From Flavipsychrobacter sp. (GTDB lineage Bacteria > Bacteroidota > Bacteroidia > Chitinophagales > Chitinophagaceae): a stretch of DNA of 64,000 nt. Position 1 is the stretch's first letter. Each line of letters begins with the position of its first letter. The notes beneath the pieces were generated by a model. That model searched no databases, had not been told where the DNA came from, and worked only from the letters and a program-made list of their open reading frames with translations. Of the stretch, positions 1-9,141 are shown piece after piece. A program made the translations under genes and the position numbers. The stretch covers positions 62,001 through 126,000 of the forward strand of contig JARLGY010000053.1 in the NCBI GenBank assembly GCA_031292525.1, written 5' to 3'.

Positions 1-9
1 CAACATATA

Positions 10-2328
10 TTACTGGATGAACACCATCTTACCTGCGTAGGTCTGCGACCCATCTGTATTGGTAACGAAGATAAGATATACCCCTGTTTGCGGCCTGTGG
101 CCCGTATAGTCTTTGCCGTTCCATACAGCCTGGCCACCCTGCGCTGTAGTGCGATATACAAGCTGGCCCGTTATATCCGTAATACGAACATCTGCATTTG
201 CTACCAGTCCTTTTATGGCTATGGTACCACTGTAGCCGCTAGGTACAGGATTGGGATAGCTGATCACATTACTATTGGTAGTACCGCCTTCTATTGCTGT
301 GCCATGATAGCTTACAAGACCAAAGGATGTACCAATATATACATCGCCTGTAATAGGATCGATGGTTATCTTTTGAATAGCATTGGCCGGTAACGGGCTG
401 TTATCTATTGTAAAGTGGAAGATGATCTTGCTGGCATCGGGCGATAGTAGCCATACACCATTATCTGTCCCTACCCATTTACGGTTGCCACCATCCACAG
501 CCATAGCGTGCACGTTCTCGCCTGCGAACAGGTAGCCTGCATACTGATCGTATTGTACAATAGGTATAGTGGCATCGCATGGTTGCGTGGTGTAACTGCT
601 GGCGCAGCTTATTATTCCTATACCATTATCGGTACCTATCCACATGTCGCCATTGTTATCCTGCACTATGCTGCCCACGTTATTGCTTGGCAAATTGCCT
701 GACCCGGCGCCACTCCGTATAGCCATTGCTACATCATCGGTAGGATTATCGGGAGTAGCATTGTAATTGTATACAATTACGCCGCCGCCAGATATACCCT
801 GGTACCATATCTGGTCGTTCTGGTCTATGATCAATGGCCCAGCAGCAAACTGGTAGCCAGAAGCTGACGGCCTAGAAACTTTAGTACTCAACACGGAATT
901 GACGTTAAACTTATACCACTGACCTGCTTGTGTTTTTACCAGCAGCTCGTGCGGAGAACCAAGCATTGTCATCCACAAATTATCCTCATGGTCAAATCCA
1001 AGTCCCATTATCTGGTACAAATTATTGTTGTAGCTGAGGTCAAATATTGAATTCTGTTTGAGTATCTGGTAAGAGTAATCCGTTTTAAATTCAAAAAGGC
1101 CATTCTGGAACGAGCCTGCATATACCGTACTATCGCCTTGTATATCTTTAGTGATAACAACGAAATCTTTCATGGTGTCATAAAAAGGACCGTAGGAAAA
1201 ATCCTGATAAGCGGTCCAGTTCTCGTTGGCAAAATTAGAGATACCTGCGCCAGAATTGTTGGGCGCATAGATCTGATTATAACCGCCGTGTGCTACCCAA
1301 ACATTTTTGTTGTAAGCAAATATATCGTAAGAGTTATGGTCGCCAGGGCCATTGGGATAAAAAGCTCCTGTAGCATTTGTATCCGTACGTTTTACCAGCC
1401 CCTTAAAGGCATCGGCTACCCAAAAGCTTTTATCGAGTAACTGTACTGCCTGCACAGGTTGCCCGGCTATATTAAATGAGTCTGAAAGATGGTTAGATGA
1501 ATCTATGATCTTGATATTGCCCGCAAACTTGCTGGGTATGTACTCACTGATCAATAATGAATTTAAGCCTGCATCCACATGATTTACTGTTGCTGCTGAT
1601 TTGTATATCTGTGTTAGTGTATTTTGAGACAGCGCAAAGACACGCATAGTATCTGCTACATAGATATTACCATTTACATTGGCGAGCGACCTGTAATTAC
1701 GGCTACTTTCAAGGTTGGTCCACACGGCAAAGTTTTGCAGCTGACCATATAAACTTTTTGATGCACGGTAAAGCCCTGAGGGGGTAGCAGCATAATAGTT
1801 TGAGTCATCGGCAGTATAATCTATTATGGGTACAGTTTGACTGTTGAGGGTGAACACATATGTTTCCTGTATCACCTTGTTGGTAAGATCAACAACTACA
1901 ACACCCACATCTGTACTCAGGTAGGCAGTACCACCCTCTATGAAGATATGGTGTATGCTTTTTGTGCCGGGTACGCTTTTAATTTTGAGGTCGGGGATGT
2001 TGTAGAAAGAATTGTCTTTGAACAAATCTATGTTACCATCCTGGTAGGCAAGCACTGTTGTTTTGGTTGCATTGTCATATGCAACGCAAGCCATACCCAG
2101 GTCGCTCATCCCTTCTACTTTACTATAAGATTCCAGCTGGCCTTTGTGGTTGTCGAATGTAAAAAAGCCTTCGGTGCATACTGCGAACAGGGTGTTGCCG
2201 TCGGTAGCCACACCCAGCGCCGTATTGTAGGGCAAGTGAGAACGCCAGTAGCCTATAGGTTTGTCTTGCCCAAAGCAACAGGTTGCAGGCAAAAGCAATA
2301 AAACATATAAATATTTAAATATATTCAT
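10..2328 (-). CDS. porZ: PorZ-like type IX secretion system protein
   Basis: Predicted surface component of the type IX secretion system, 772 residues. The export signal is residues 1-20 (hydrophobic LYVLLLLPA core, likely cut before QDKP). The mature protein opens with GYWRSHLPYN, which I recognise from the PorZ N-terminal beta-propeller, and continues through propeller-type repeats such as WIGTDNGIGI and WVGTDNGVWL. The last ~85 residues (from SYPNPVPSGYSG) form a type-A T9SS sorting domain. In Porphyromonas gingivalis PorZ works at the cell surface in attaching A-LPS to cargo; transfer of that role here is inference. It is divergent from murI, with a perfect -7 element (TACTTTTG on the minus strand, 2345-2352) just upstream. 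Two-component-regulator propeller proteins share this fold, but the N-terminus favours PorZ. Confidence 0.85.
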   Translation of the reverse strand: MNIFKYLYVLLLLPATCCFGQDKPIGYWRSHLPYNTALGVATDGNTLFAVCTEGFFTFDNHKGQLESYSKVEGMSDLGMACVAYDNATKTTVLAYQDGNIDLFKDNSFYNIPDLKIKSVPGTKSIHHIFIEGGTAYLSTDVGVVVVDLTNKVIQETYVFTLNSQTVPIIDYTADDSNYYAATPSGLYRASKSLYGQLQNFAVWTNLESSRNYRSLANVNGNIYVADTMRVFALSQNTLTQIYKSAATVNHVDAGLNSLLISEYIPSKFAGNIKIIDSSNHLSDSFNIAGQPVQAVQLLDKSFWVADAFKGLVKRTDTNATGAFYPNGPGDHNSYDIFAYNKNVWVAHGGYNQIYAPNNSGAGISNFANENWTAYQDFSYGPFYDTMKDFVVITKDIQGDSTVYAGSFQNGLFEFKTDYSYQILKQNSIFDLSYNNNLYQIMGLGFDHEDNLWMTMLGSPHELLVKTQAGQWYKFNVNSVLSTKVSRPSASGYQFAAGPLIIDQNDQIWYQGISGGGVIVYNYNATPDNPTDDVAMAIRSGAGSGNLPSNNVGSIVQDNNGDMWIGTDNGIGIISCASSYTTQPCDATIPIVQYDQYAGYLFAGENVHAMAVDGGNRKWVGTDNGVWLLSPDASKIIFHFTIDNSPLPANAIQKITIDPITGDVYIGTSFGLVSYHGTAIEGGTTNSNVISYPNPVPSGYSGTIAIKGLVANADVRITDITGQLVYRTTAQGGQAVWNGKDYTGHRPQTGVYLIFVTNTDGSQTYAGKMVFIQ

Positions 2329-2344
2329 GATAAAAGATGACGCT

Positions 2345-2352
2345 CAAAAGTA
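2345..2352 (-). promoter_or_regulatory. Bacteroidota -7 element of porZ
   Basis: The minus strand reads TACTTTTG, a perfect match to the TAnnTTTG -7 consensus, 16 bp before the porZ ATG. No clear -33 TTG lies at the usual spacing, so only the -7 half is supported. Confidence 0.4.
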
Positions 2353-2410
2353 AGAAATAAACGCCTATAGCCTGTTAATATTGTACCTTCTATGTAATTT
2401 GCAGTAGCAC

Positions 2411-3247
2411 ATGGACATGCATTTACCGGGCTCAAGGCCTATAGGCGTTTTTGATTCAGGTTATGGGGGCCTCACGGTCTTCAAAGCAATAGCAGCACGC
2501 CTGCCCCAATATGATTATCTGTACCTGGGCGACAATGCCCGTTCGCCGTATGGCAATCGCTCTTTTGACACGGTACACCAATACACACTGGAGTGTGTAG
2601 AATGGTTCTTTAAGATGGGTTGTCCGCTGGTAATACTGGCCTGTAACACCGCAAGCGCCAAAGCATTGCGCACTATACAGCAGCAAGACCTGCCACGCCT
2701 TGACCCTGAGAAAAGAGTACTGGGGGTGATACGCCCTACCGCAGAAGTGATAGGCAATTATACACTTACCAACCATGTGGGTGTATTAGGCACTAAGGGT
2801 ACTGTTAATTCGCTTTCCTACCCTATAGAGATCAATAAATTTTTCCCTGAAGTGCATGTGCACCAGCAGGCCTGCCCAATGTGGGTGCCATTGGTAGAGA
2901 ATAACGAATACGGATCGAAGGGGGCAGATTATTTTATAAGGAAAAACCTGGATGAGTTGCTGGGTAAGCAACCTGATATTGATACTCTTTTACTGGCTTG
3001 TACCCACTATCCCCTATTAATAGACAAGATAAAGGAACACATTCCGGCTCATGTAAAAGTTGTTGCACAAGGTGGTATTGTAGCAGACAGCCTAGAAGAT
3101 TATCTGCTGCGACACAAAAAAATGGCATCTTCTTTAACAGAAAATGGCAATATACGCTTCTACACTACCGATGACATTGAGGACTTTGACCGTCAAGGCA
3201 GCGTATTTTTTGGCAGCGAAGTGAAGTCTATGCATTTGCATGTGTAA
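2411..3247 (+). CDS. murI: Glutamate racemase
   Basis: Interconverts L- and D-glutamate, supplying D-glutamate for peptidoglycan in the cytoplasm. The 278-residue length is normal for the family. The N-terminus has the IGVFDSGYGGLTV signature (Asp15, Ser16). The two catalytic cysteines are visible: Cys78 in ILACNTASA and Cys197 in LLLACTHYPLL. An ATG two codons downstream (MHLPGS) is an equally possible start. It stands alone, divergent from porZ. The first codons contain CTATAGGCGTTT (2439-2450), the exact inverse of 2359-2370 in the upstream gap, so a transcript starting far enough upstream could fold over the start region. Confidence 0.96.
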   Translation: MDMHLPGSRPIGVFDSGYGGLTVFKAIAARLPQYDYLYLGDNARSPYGNRSFDTVHQYTLECVEWFFKMGCPLVILACNTASAKALRTIQQQDLPRLDPEKRVLGVIRPTAEVIGNYTLTNHVGVLGTKGTVNSLSYPIEINKFFPEVHVHQQACPMWVPLVENNEYGSKGADYFIRKNLDELLGKQPDIDTLLLACTHYPLLIDKIKEHIPAHVKVVAQGGIVADSLEDYLLRHKKMASSLTENGNIRFYTTDDIEDFDRQGSVFFGSEVKSMHLHV

Positions 3248-3370
3248 ACAATGATCTGCTGTTTATATTTGCTGTGTTCATTCGTAGTATAATGATGCTG
3301 CGAGTAACATTTTTGCTGCGCTAAACCTTGCTGCAGTCCACTAAGCTTGTACCATAAAAATGAAACAGCA

Positions 3371-5020
3371 ATGACCCAACTGAATTATAAAGAACAATTC
3401 CCGGCAGCCTTCCCTACATTGTCGCCTGTACAAATGCGCGAGGTAGCTAAAATAGCTAAGTGCCGCACTTACCCTGATGGAACAGTGCTGTTTAAAGCTG
3501 GGGAAACGGAGTTCAAATTTCATGTGATACAAAAAGGTGAGATTGAGATCATAGACCGGTCGGGCTACAAACCACGTACCATACTTACCCATGGCCCGCT
3601 GGAATTTACAGGCGATATAGCCAATCTATCTGGCAGAACATCGCATGTAGATGCTGTTGCTAAAGGTACTGTTGAAGTATATGAGATCTGTTCCTCTGAA
3701 TTGAAAATGATCATCAGTGAGAGACCTGAGCTAAGTGAAACTATACTGAAGGCATTTATAGCCCGTGGTACGGCACTAACTGAAAGCGGTTTTACGGGAT
3801 TGCGTGTTATAGGGTCGCAATATTCCGTAGATACATTCCGTATCCGCGATTTCCTTTCAAAGAACGGAGTTCTGTTCACCTGGACAGATGTGGATCATGA
3901 CGAACATGCTAAAGAACTGCTGGAGCAATTTCATATAACCATTAGTGAAACACCGATAGTTGCTTACAGTACAGAATGGCTGCTCAAAAACCCATCTAAC
4001 ATGCAACTTGCAGAAAAGATAGGTTTGAAACATGAGCTCACAGATACACTATATGACCTGGTGATAGCAGGGGGTGGCCCAGCGGGCCTTGCAGCGGCAG
4101 TATATGGCGCATCGGAAGGGTTGAAAACAATGGTGCTGGAAAAGATGGCACCTGGCGGACAAGCGGGAACAAGCTCCCGGATAGAGAACTACCTGGGTTT
4201 CCCAACCGGTGTATCGGGTAGTGAGCTTGCTGCAAGGGCTACCACGCAGGCAGAAAAGTTTGGTGCTGAACTGAGCATACCCTCACAAATAAAGAGCCTG
4301 TCTTTTGAGCATAAACTGAATATCATAGAATTGGAATCGGGCGAAAAAATAAAGGCTAAAGCCGTGCTTATAGCCAGTGGCGCTGCATACAGGAAGCTGA
4401 CCGTACCAGAGCTTGAACAATATGAGGGTAGGGGTGTTTACTACGCAGCTACAAAAATGGAAGCAGATATATGTGCTACAGACCCGGTAACAGTGGTAGG
4501 GGCAGGCAACTCTGCAGGGCAGGCCGCCATCTTTTTGGCCAGTCGTGTACGCAAGGTATATTTAATAGTGCGTGGAGCTGAACTGGCCATTACAATGAGC
4601 AAGTACCTGGAGCAGCGGATAGTGGAGACAGACAACATAGAGCTGCACTTCCATACCGAGATAACAAAAATAATGGGTGACGGCCATGTGGAAGGGGTAA
4701 CCATTTTTAATAAAAAAAGCGATGCCACCGAAGACCTGCAAGTATCGGCAGTGTTCTCTTTTATAGGGGCTATGCCACATACTGCCTGGCTGCCTTCAGA
4801 AATTGAAAAGGACGAAAAAGGGTTTATAAAAACGGGAGTAGATGCAGCGCGATCACCCTTGTGGACGGAACAACGGGCGCCTTTTTTCCTAGAGACTACC
4901 CGCCCCGGTATTTTTGCTGCCGGCGATGTGCGCAGTAATTCTGTAAAAAGAGTGGCGTCAGCCGTAGGTGAGGGCTCTATGGCAGTACAGTTTATACATG
5001 AACATTTGAAGGTTGTATAA
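3371..5020 (+). CDS. cNMP-binding domain / glutaredoxin-like / FAD-NAD(P) oxidoreductase fusion
   Basis: A 549-residue three-part protein. Residues ~15-130 form a CRP-type cyclic-nucleotide-binding sensor domain (FKAGETEF, VIQKGEIEII). Residues ~143-220 look like a glutaredoxin fold (LRVIGSQYSVDTFRIRDFL, then ETPIV at the cis-Pro position), but the usual CxxC is absent. Residues ~228-549 are a thioredoxin-reductase-like flavoprotein with FAD motif GGGPAGLAAA, NAD(P) motif GAGNSAGQAA and C-terminal GIFAAGDVRS. Where thioredoxin reductase has CxxC this protein reads VYYAATKMEA, so it cannot act as a classical dithiol reductase. Such fusions with YYAAT exist in other bacteria; their substrate is unclear to me. 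The ATG at 3371 is preferred over an in-frame TTG at 3347. Confidence 0.85.
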   Translation: MTQLNYKEQFPAAFPTLSPVQMREVAKIAKCRTYPDGTVLFKAGETEFKFHVIQKGEIEIIDRSGYKPRTILTHGPLEFTGDIANLSGRTSHVDAVAKGTVEVYEICSSELKMIISERPELSETILKAFIARGTALTESGFTGLRVIGSQYSVDTFRIRDFLSKNGVLFTWTDVDHDEHAKELLEQFHITISETPIVAYSTEWLLKNPSNMQLAEKIGLKHELTDTLYDLVIAGGGPAGLAAAVYGASEGLKTMVLEKMAPGGQAGTSSRIENYLGFPTGVSGSELAARATTQAEKFGAELSIPSQIKSLSFEHKLNIIELESGEKIKAKAVLIASGAAYRKLTVPELEQYEGRGVYYAATKMEADICATDPVTVVGAGNSAGQAAIFLASRVRKVYLIVRGAELAITMSKYLEQRIVETDNIELHFHTEITKIMGDGHVEGVTIFNKKSDATEDLQVSAVFSFIGAMPHTAWLPSEIEKDEKGFIKTGVDAARSPLWTEQRAPFFLETTRPGIFAAGDVRSNSVKRVASAVGEGSMAVQFIHEHLKVV

Positions 5021-5054
5021 AGAAGATCATACGTTCTTAAAAACCAGTACCCAT

Positions 5055-6302
5055 TCAAGGAAGAATAATCATTTGCTGTTCTCCCGCATCTGAAATAGGG
5101 ATGTGTTTCGGTTTGGAATATGTTGCTCTCCTTATTTTCTGTCTTTTACCGTAAGTGGCCGTTCTCCATAACCATTCCACCGGACCGTAAAGAAAATATT
5201 TCATCCAGTAATAACTAAATATGACCTGCAGTGCAAACACGCCTAATGCCAGAAACAGATTTTGCACAGAGGAGGTTACTAAAAACAAGTGCAAGCCAAA
5301 AGGATAAAAAAGAATTAAGCCTGCTACCGTTTGCAATAGATAATTGGTCAATGCCATCTTGCCAACAGCTGCAAGCCCATTTCCCCAATTGTGAAAGCGG
5401 TTGCGCTGAAAAAACAGGATAACCAATGCCGCATATAATATTGCAATTAGCGCATTTTTTATAGCATCGGCCAACATTTTGATCAATACAAGAGGCCATA
5501 TTGAGGCTAAACTGTTGTGTATGCAATAACAAATAATGCAGGCTATGAGGCCTGTTGCCAGATACCTGTATTGTTTTGCTGGCGGGCTGTATTTAAGCCT
5601 GGAAACTATATGGGTTCTGCCCGACCATAAACCCAACAGAAAAAATCCAGAAATGGTAAATAAACGTCCACTCACAATATGGAACTTTATTTTACCGGGT
5701 ATAGCATGCAGATTATACCTGATGAAATCGAGAAGGGTCCCATGCTGCATCAGATCATAAAATATATTCGATTTTATTTTTGCCCCTGGTGTATTAAATG
5801 TCAGGGCATTGGTTTGCCAACTATGCTCCCCAAATTGCAATGCAATACCCGGTATGTTGCAGATGAGAAAGATAGCTGCCAGGAATAGCATATTATCTGA
5901 TCTCTTTTTCATGAACAGCATAAAAAAGCCTAGTATAGCGTAAATAAAAAGAATGTCGCCCATCCAGAACATTTGATGAATGAGACCAATAAAAAATAAT
6001 AGAAGAAGGCGCCAGCTAAATATTTTGGGTATAGGCATGTCGCGGTATTCGAGACTGGATATTAAAAGAGAAAAGCTAAGGCCGAAGAGCAAAGAGAAGA
6101 GCAAAATGAATTTATCGCTAAGCAAGGTATCACACCACCATTTTATATGCAAGTCAATGGCATTATACCTTGCTGTATAAATATTTTCAGGTATTGGCCC
6201 TGCTACATGCCAGTGCATAAAATGTACAATAATAATACCCAACAGGGCTACACCACGCAAGATGTCAACAACATCAACACGCTGTGCTACTTTGTCACCC
6301 AT
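5055..6302 (-). CDS. DUF418 (YeiB-like) polytopic membrane protein
   Basis: A 415-residue inner-membrane protein with about ten hydrophobic segments. The N-terminal VVDILRGVALLGIIIVHF and the C-terminal block with GKMALTNYLLQT are characteristic of the DUF418 family, whose function is not established; some members are thought to act in envelope or solute transport. The ATG at 6302 (MGDKVAQR) is chosen because the longer open frame to 6371 adds a non-conserved stretch and runs into the inverted repeat at 6355-6396. It converges with the cNMP/flavoprotein gene 34 bp away, with no clear terminator between them. Confidence 0.85.
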   Translation of the reverse strand: MGDKVAQRVDVVDILRGVALLGIIIVHFMHWHVAGPIPENIYTARYNAIDLHIKWWCDTLLSDKFILLFSLLFGLSFSLLISSLEYRDMPIPKIFSWRLLLLFFIGLIHQMFWMGDILFIYAILGFFMLFMKKRSDNMLFLAAIFLICNIPGIALQFGEHSWQTNALTFNTPGAKIKSNIFYDLMQHGTLLDFIRYNLHAIPGKIKFHIVSGRLFTISGFFLLGLWSGRTHIVSRLKYSPPAKQYRYLATGLIACIICYCIHNSLASIWPLVLIKMLADAIKNALIAILYAALVILFFQRNRFHNWGNGLAAVGKMALTNYLLQTVAGLILFYPFGLHLFLVTSSVQNLFLALGVFALQVIFSYYWMKYFLYGPVEWLWRTATYGKRQKIRRATYSKPKHIPISDAGEQQMIILP

Positions 6303-6354
6303 AAAATACTTTTCTCTCTTATGTATGCAAGATAGATTTATTTTATTAATAAAT

Positions 6355-6396
6355 ACGATGATCAACGTCATTAGAAAAAATAACGTTGATCATCGT
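6355..6396. repeat. 14-bp inverted repeat between folC and the DUF418 gene
   Basis: Perfect 14-base arms (left 6355-6368 ACGATGATCAACGT, right 6383-6396) flank a 14-base AT-rich loop. The repeat lies downstream of folC and upstream of the DUF418 gene, both read leftward. It may be a folC terminator, although no clean T-run follows the stem on the minus strand, or an operator for the DUF418 gene. Confidence 0.6.
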
Positions 6397-6430
6397 TTCA
6401 GATAGAAATAACATGAAGTAAGAAAATATA

Positions 6431-7753
6431 TTAGCTGTTATCTTGAGCTAACCGTTCCAATGCCTCACCAACCACAAAAAAACTACCTGTGATTAGCAAT
6501 GCATCAACAGCGCTCATAGCCTTAGTAGCAGCATTTACTGCATATGCCACAGTGGCATATGCATCGCCATGGAGGCCAGCCAGGGTAGCTTGTTCTTGCA
6601 GCTGTGCTGCAGGCAGGGCCCGTGGTATTTGTGCGTTGCAGAAATAGTAAGTATTGTTTTTGGGGAAGAGTGCAAGTGCATCGTCTATTTCTTTATCCTT
6701 TACAAAACCTACTACAATGTGTTTATGTTGTGCAGGTACTTGCGCCCATTGCGCCATCACTTCGCTCATGCCCGCTGCGTTGTGGCCCACATCGGCAATG
6801 ATGATGGGGTTCTGTTGCAGCCACTCCCACCTGCCACGCAGGCCGGTAAGTTGTTTTACATGTGCCAGGGCAGTTTTAATATCTTCAAAAGAAAGCTGTA
6901 GCCCGGTTGTGTTCTTCAATATATCGCAAGCCGCTAGTACTGTGATGATATTGTGGCGCTGATAGGTGCCCAACAGGTCGGTCTTAAGGCTGTACATCTC
7001 CTGCTGTGCGCGGTTCACAGCTTTGAAGTACTGGTATTTCTCATCCTGCTTTATACGCACCAGGTCCCAGAGCGATTCTGCATAAAACAGCGTGGTTTGG
7101 TTGCGCAGGGCATGCTCGAAAAATACGTTCTCGGTTTCAGGCTGCTGCTCCCCTATTACTACAGGTACCATTGGTTTTATGATGCCTGCTTTTTCTGCTG
7201 CAATTTCGGCTAATGTATTGCCCAGTATATCCTTATGGTCGTAACTGATATTAGTGATGATGGATAGTATTGGGATGATAATGTTGGTGCTATCCAGCCT
7301 GCCGCCGAGGCCAGTTTCTATAACTGCAATATCAACCTGCTGCTCTTTAAAATACATGAGCGCCATAATAACAGTGATCTCAAAAAATGAGGGCTGTATT
7401 TCTTCTATTACTTCCTTGCAGCGCTCCACAAAGTTCACTATCCATTCACGGTTAGCGCAAATACCATTCACGCGTATGCGCTCACGAAAATCGAGAATAT
7501 GGGGTGAGGTATATAGCCCTGTTTTGTAACCAGACTGCTGTAGTATGGCAGCCAGCATATGGCTGGTGCTGCCCTTGCCGTTGGTGCCGGCAATGTGTAT
7601 GGTTTTAAAATCCAATTGCGGGTCACCAAAGGCGGTACACAGCTTGCGTATGTTGGTAAGATCTGCTTTAATGGCGTCTTTGCCCAGTTTAGAAAACATG
7701 GGGAGACGGGTATAGAGGTAGTCGAGCGTTTGTTGGTAAACACTATCGGTCAT
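6431..7753 (-). CDS. folC: Folylpolyglutamate synthase / dihydrofolate synthase
   Basis: Adds glutamate to dihydropteroate and to folates (Mur ligase superfamily, ATP-dependent, cytoplasmic). The 440-residue length is normal. Visible motifs: P-loop HIAGTNGKGSTSHML at ~55-69, the family block TNISYDHKDILGNTL, the following EIAAEKAGIIKP with the conserved lysine region, and IIADVGHNAAGM in the C-terminal domain. It starts 8 bp after the TonB-like gene and is probably co-transcribed with it. Near the 3' end the codons for the run AYATVAYA form a perfect 25-bp palindrome (6539-6563). Confidence 0.95.
   Translation of the reverse strand: MTDSVYQQTLDYLYTRLPMFSKLGKDAIKADLTNIRKLCTAFGDPQLDFKTIHIAGTNGKGSTSHMLAAILQQSGYKTGLYTSPHILDFRERIRVNGICANREWIVNFVERCKEVIEEIQPSFFEITVIMALMYFKEQQVDIAVIETGLGGRLDSTNIIIPILSIITNISYDHKDILGNTLAEIAAEKAGIIKPMVPVVIGEQQPETENVFFEHALRNQTTLFYAESLWDLVRIKQDEKYQYFKAVNRAQQEMYSLKTDLLGTYQRHNIITVLAACDILKNTTGLQLSFEDIKTALAHVKQLTGLRGRWEWLQQNPIIIADVGHNAAGMSEVMAQWAQVPAQHKHIVVGFVKDKEIDDALALFPKNNTYYFCNAQIPRALPAAQLQEQATLAGLHGDAYATVAYAVNAATKAMSAVDALLITGSFFVVGEALERLAQDNS
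6539..6563. repeat. 25-bp perfect palindrome inside folC
   Basis: Arms of 12 bases (TGCATATGCCAC and its reverse complement) flank a single central base at 6551. It lies within coding sequence and encodes the symmetric peptide AYATVAYA, so amino-acid constraint may explain part of it. Confidence 0.7.
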
Positions 7754-7761
7754 ACAATAAT

Positions 7762-8610
7762 TTATGCGCCCGTTTTAAAAACAATGGTTACAGTGCCAAA
7801 TTGCTGGGGTTGCGCATCCGGGCTGGGGCTAAACTTTGCCTGGCTAAGCTTTTGCAGCGCCAGGCGGCTAAGCTCGGGACTGGGAGAACTCTGCACACTT
7901 TTATCAATGATATTGCCATTACGGTCGACTGTAACGCGAATCTTTACAGTACCGCCTTCATGGAAAGAGGCCTCAAACTTATCGGGTGATATTTGCCTGC
8001 CAGATAGCGTATGGTTGATGCCGCCAGTACCATTGCCGGGGCTGCCCACATAGTTTGCAGATCCGGGTGTACCGCCCGGTACACCTCTATCGCCTGGGCC
8101 AGTGGTATTGCCTTCGCCCTTGCCGTTTATATTTTGCATGGCGCTATTGCCACCTTTACCTGTACCACCGTTATATACATAACGGGGCTGCAATTGTTGT
8201 TTCTTATTCTTATCGTTTGCCTGTTGATTAGCTGTCTTTTTAGTTTCGTTATTTGTAAGCGTGCTGTTCCTGTTTGTATTGTTAGTCTTATTGGCCATAG
8301 GTACCGCAGGGGCATTTACATCGTTACTCTGCATGAGGTCTTTAGATGTATTGCTGGATGCCGATGCACTCTTTAAATTAACAGATACACCCGAGGCAGG
8401 GTCTTCTGTGGACATAGGTTGATCTGTACCGCTGCCATTATCGCTGGTACCCAGGTTCACTTCCATACCCATTTCCACAGGTGCCACAGCAACTGGCACT
8501 TTGTACTGCCACAGCAGGAATAATAAGAACAGCAGCACATGCACCCCAATTGCCCAGGTGAGGGCCTTAGGATTGATGCTTTGCTCTGCAGGTGCGGATA
8601 AATAGCTCAT
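7762..8610 (-). CDS. TonB family energy-transducer-like protein
   Basis: A 282-residue envelope protein with TonB layout: a short cytoplasmic N-terminus, one transmembrane anchor (~18-36, WAIGVHVLLFLLFLLWQYKV), a long low-complexity linker rich in Asn, Ser, Thr, Gly and Lys (~55-200), and a C-terminal domain of ~75 residues beginning near GGTVKIRVTVDRNGN and ending with LSQAKFSPSPDAQPQ. TonB proteins pass proton-motive energy to outer-membrane receptors. There is no exbB or exbD gene adjacent, so the partner must be encoded elsewhere. The linker is Gly/Asn-rich rather than the classic Pro-Lys. It is followed at 8 bp by folC, an operon of convenience. Confidence 0.75.
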   Translation of the reverse strand: MSYLSAPAEQSINPKALTWAIGVHVLLFLLFLLWQYKVPVAVAPVEMGMEVNLGTSDNGSGTDQPMSTEDPASGVSVNLKSASASSNTSKDLMQSNDVNAPAVPMANKTNNTNRNSTLTNNETKKTANQQANDKNKKQQLQPRYVYNGGTGKGGNSAMQNINGKGEGNTTGPGDRGVPGGTPGSANYVGSPGNGTGGINHTLSGRQISPDKFEASFHEGGTVKIRVTVDRNGNIIDKSVQSSPSPELSRLALQKLSQAKFSPSPDAQPQQFGTVTIVFKTGA

Positions 8611-8679
8611 ACGGGAATAAAGTTAATAAAGGCAGCGCAAATGGAACTGTTAATTTGGACCAGACGATTTGCAACAACC

Positions 8680-9141
8680 TTAAAGGATCACATTGAATGT
8701 CCCATTTGTAGCAACCAGCGAATCGGCCACGAAGTTAAATGTGCCTGTAATGACATTATTGCTATCGGTTGCAACAACAATTTGTCCGGATTGGGCATAG
8801 TGGCGAACTCCGTTAGCGTAATAGGTGATCGATACCTGGGGTGGTGCAACAGCATATGTATTAACCCCGGTAAAATTTGTGATGTAGAATAAAAGCATGT
8901 AGCCTACTCCCCCTATTGTTTTTACTGCCTGCAATGAAACATCCCGTTTGGCACTATCGCCCGGATAAGCAACACTTAATATGGTGGCGCTGTCTGTAGC
9001 AAAATTTAAATTACCTATACTGGCAGTTACAAAAGGACTATCTACAAATACTGGAGGAGCGGGTATTGGCGTAGCCCCTTTTTTCTTGCCACAGGCGGCA
9101 ATTAAAACACATGCAATAAATATCAGGGCGCACTTTTTCAT
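8680..9141 (-). CDS. Small lipoprotein of unknown function
   Basis: A 153-residue protein with a clear lipoprotein signal: MKKCALIFIACVLIAAC, lipobox LIAA followed by Cys17, then GKKKGA. The mature part is Thr/Ala/Val-rich and beta-strand-like with no motif I recognise. It ends 69 bp before the TonB-like gene on the same strand, so co-transcription is possible. It resembles the many variable surface lipoproteins of Bacteroidota; I assign no function. Confidence 0.75.
   Translation of the reverse strand: MKKCALIFIACVLIAACGKKKGATPIPAPPVFVDSPFVTASIGNLNFATDSATILSVAYPGDSAKRDVSLQAVKTIGGVGYMLLFYITNFTGVNTYAVAPPQVSITYYANGVRHYAQSGQIVVATDSNNVITGTFNFVADSLVATNGTFNVIL

Noticed and set aside
3371-5020. Calling the flavoprotein fusion thioredoxin reductase (trxB)
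   Set aside because: The redox CxxC is replaced by VYYAAT; only the fold is shared.
4441-5058. A 205-codon frame opposite the flavoprotein fusion
   Set aside because: Ser/Ala-rich shadow of the real gene with no signature and no leader.
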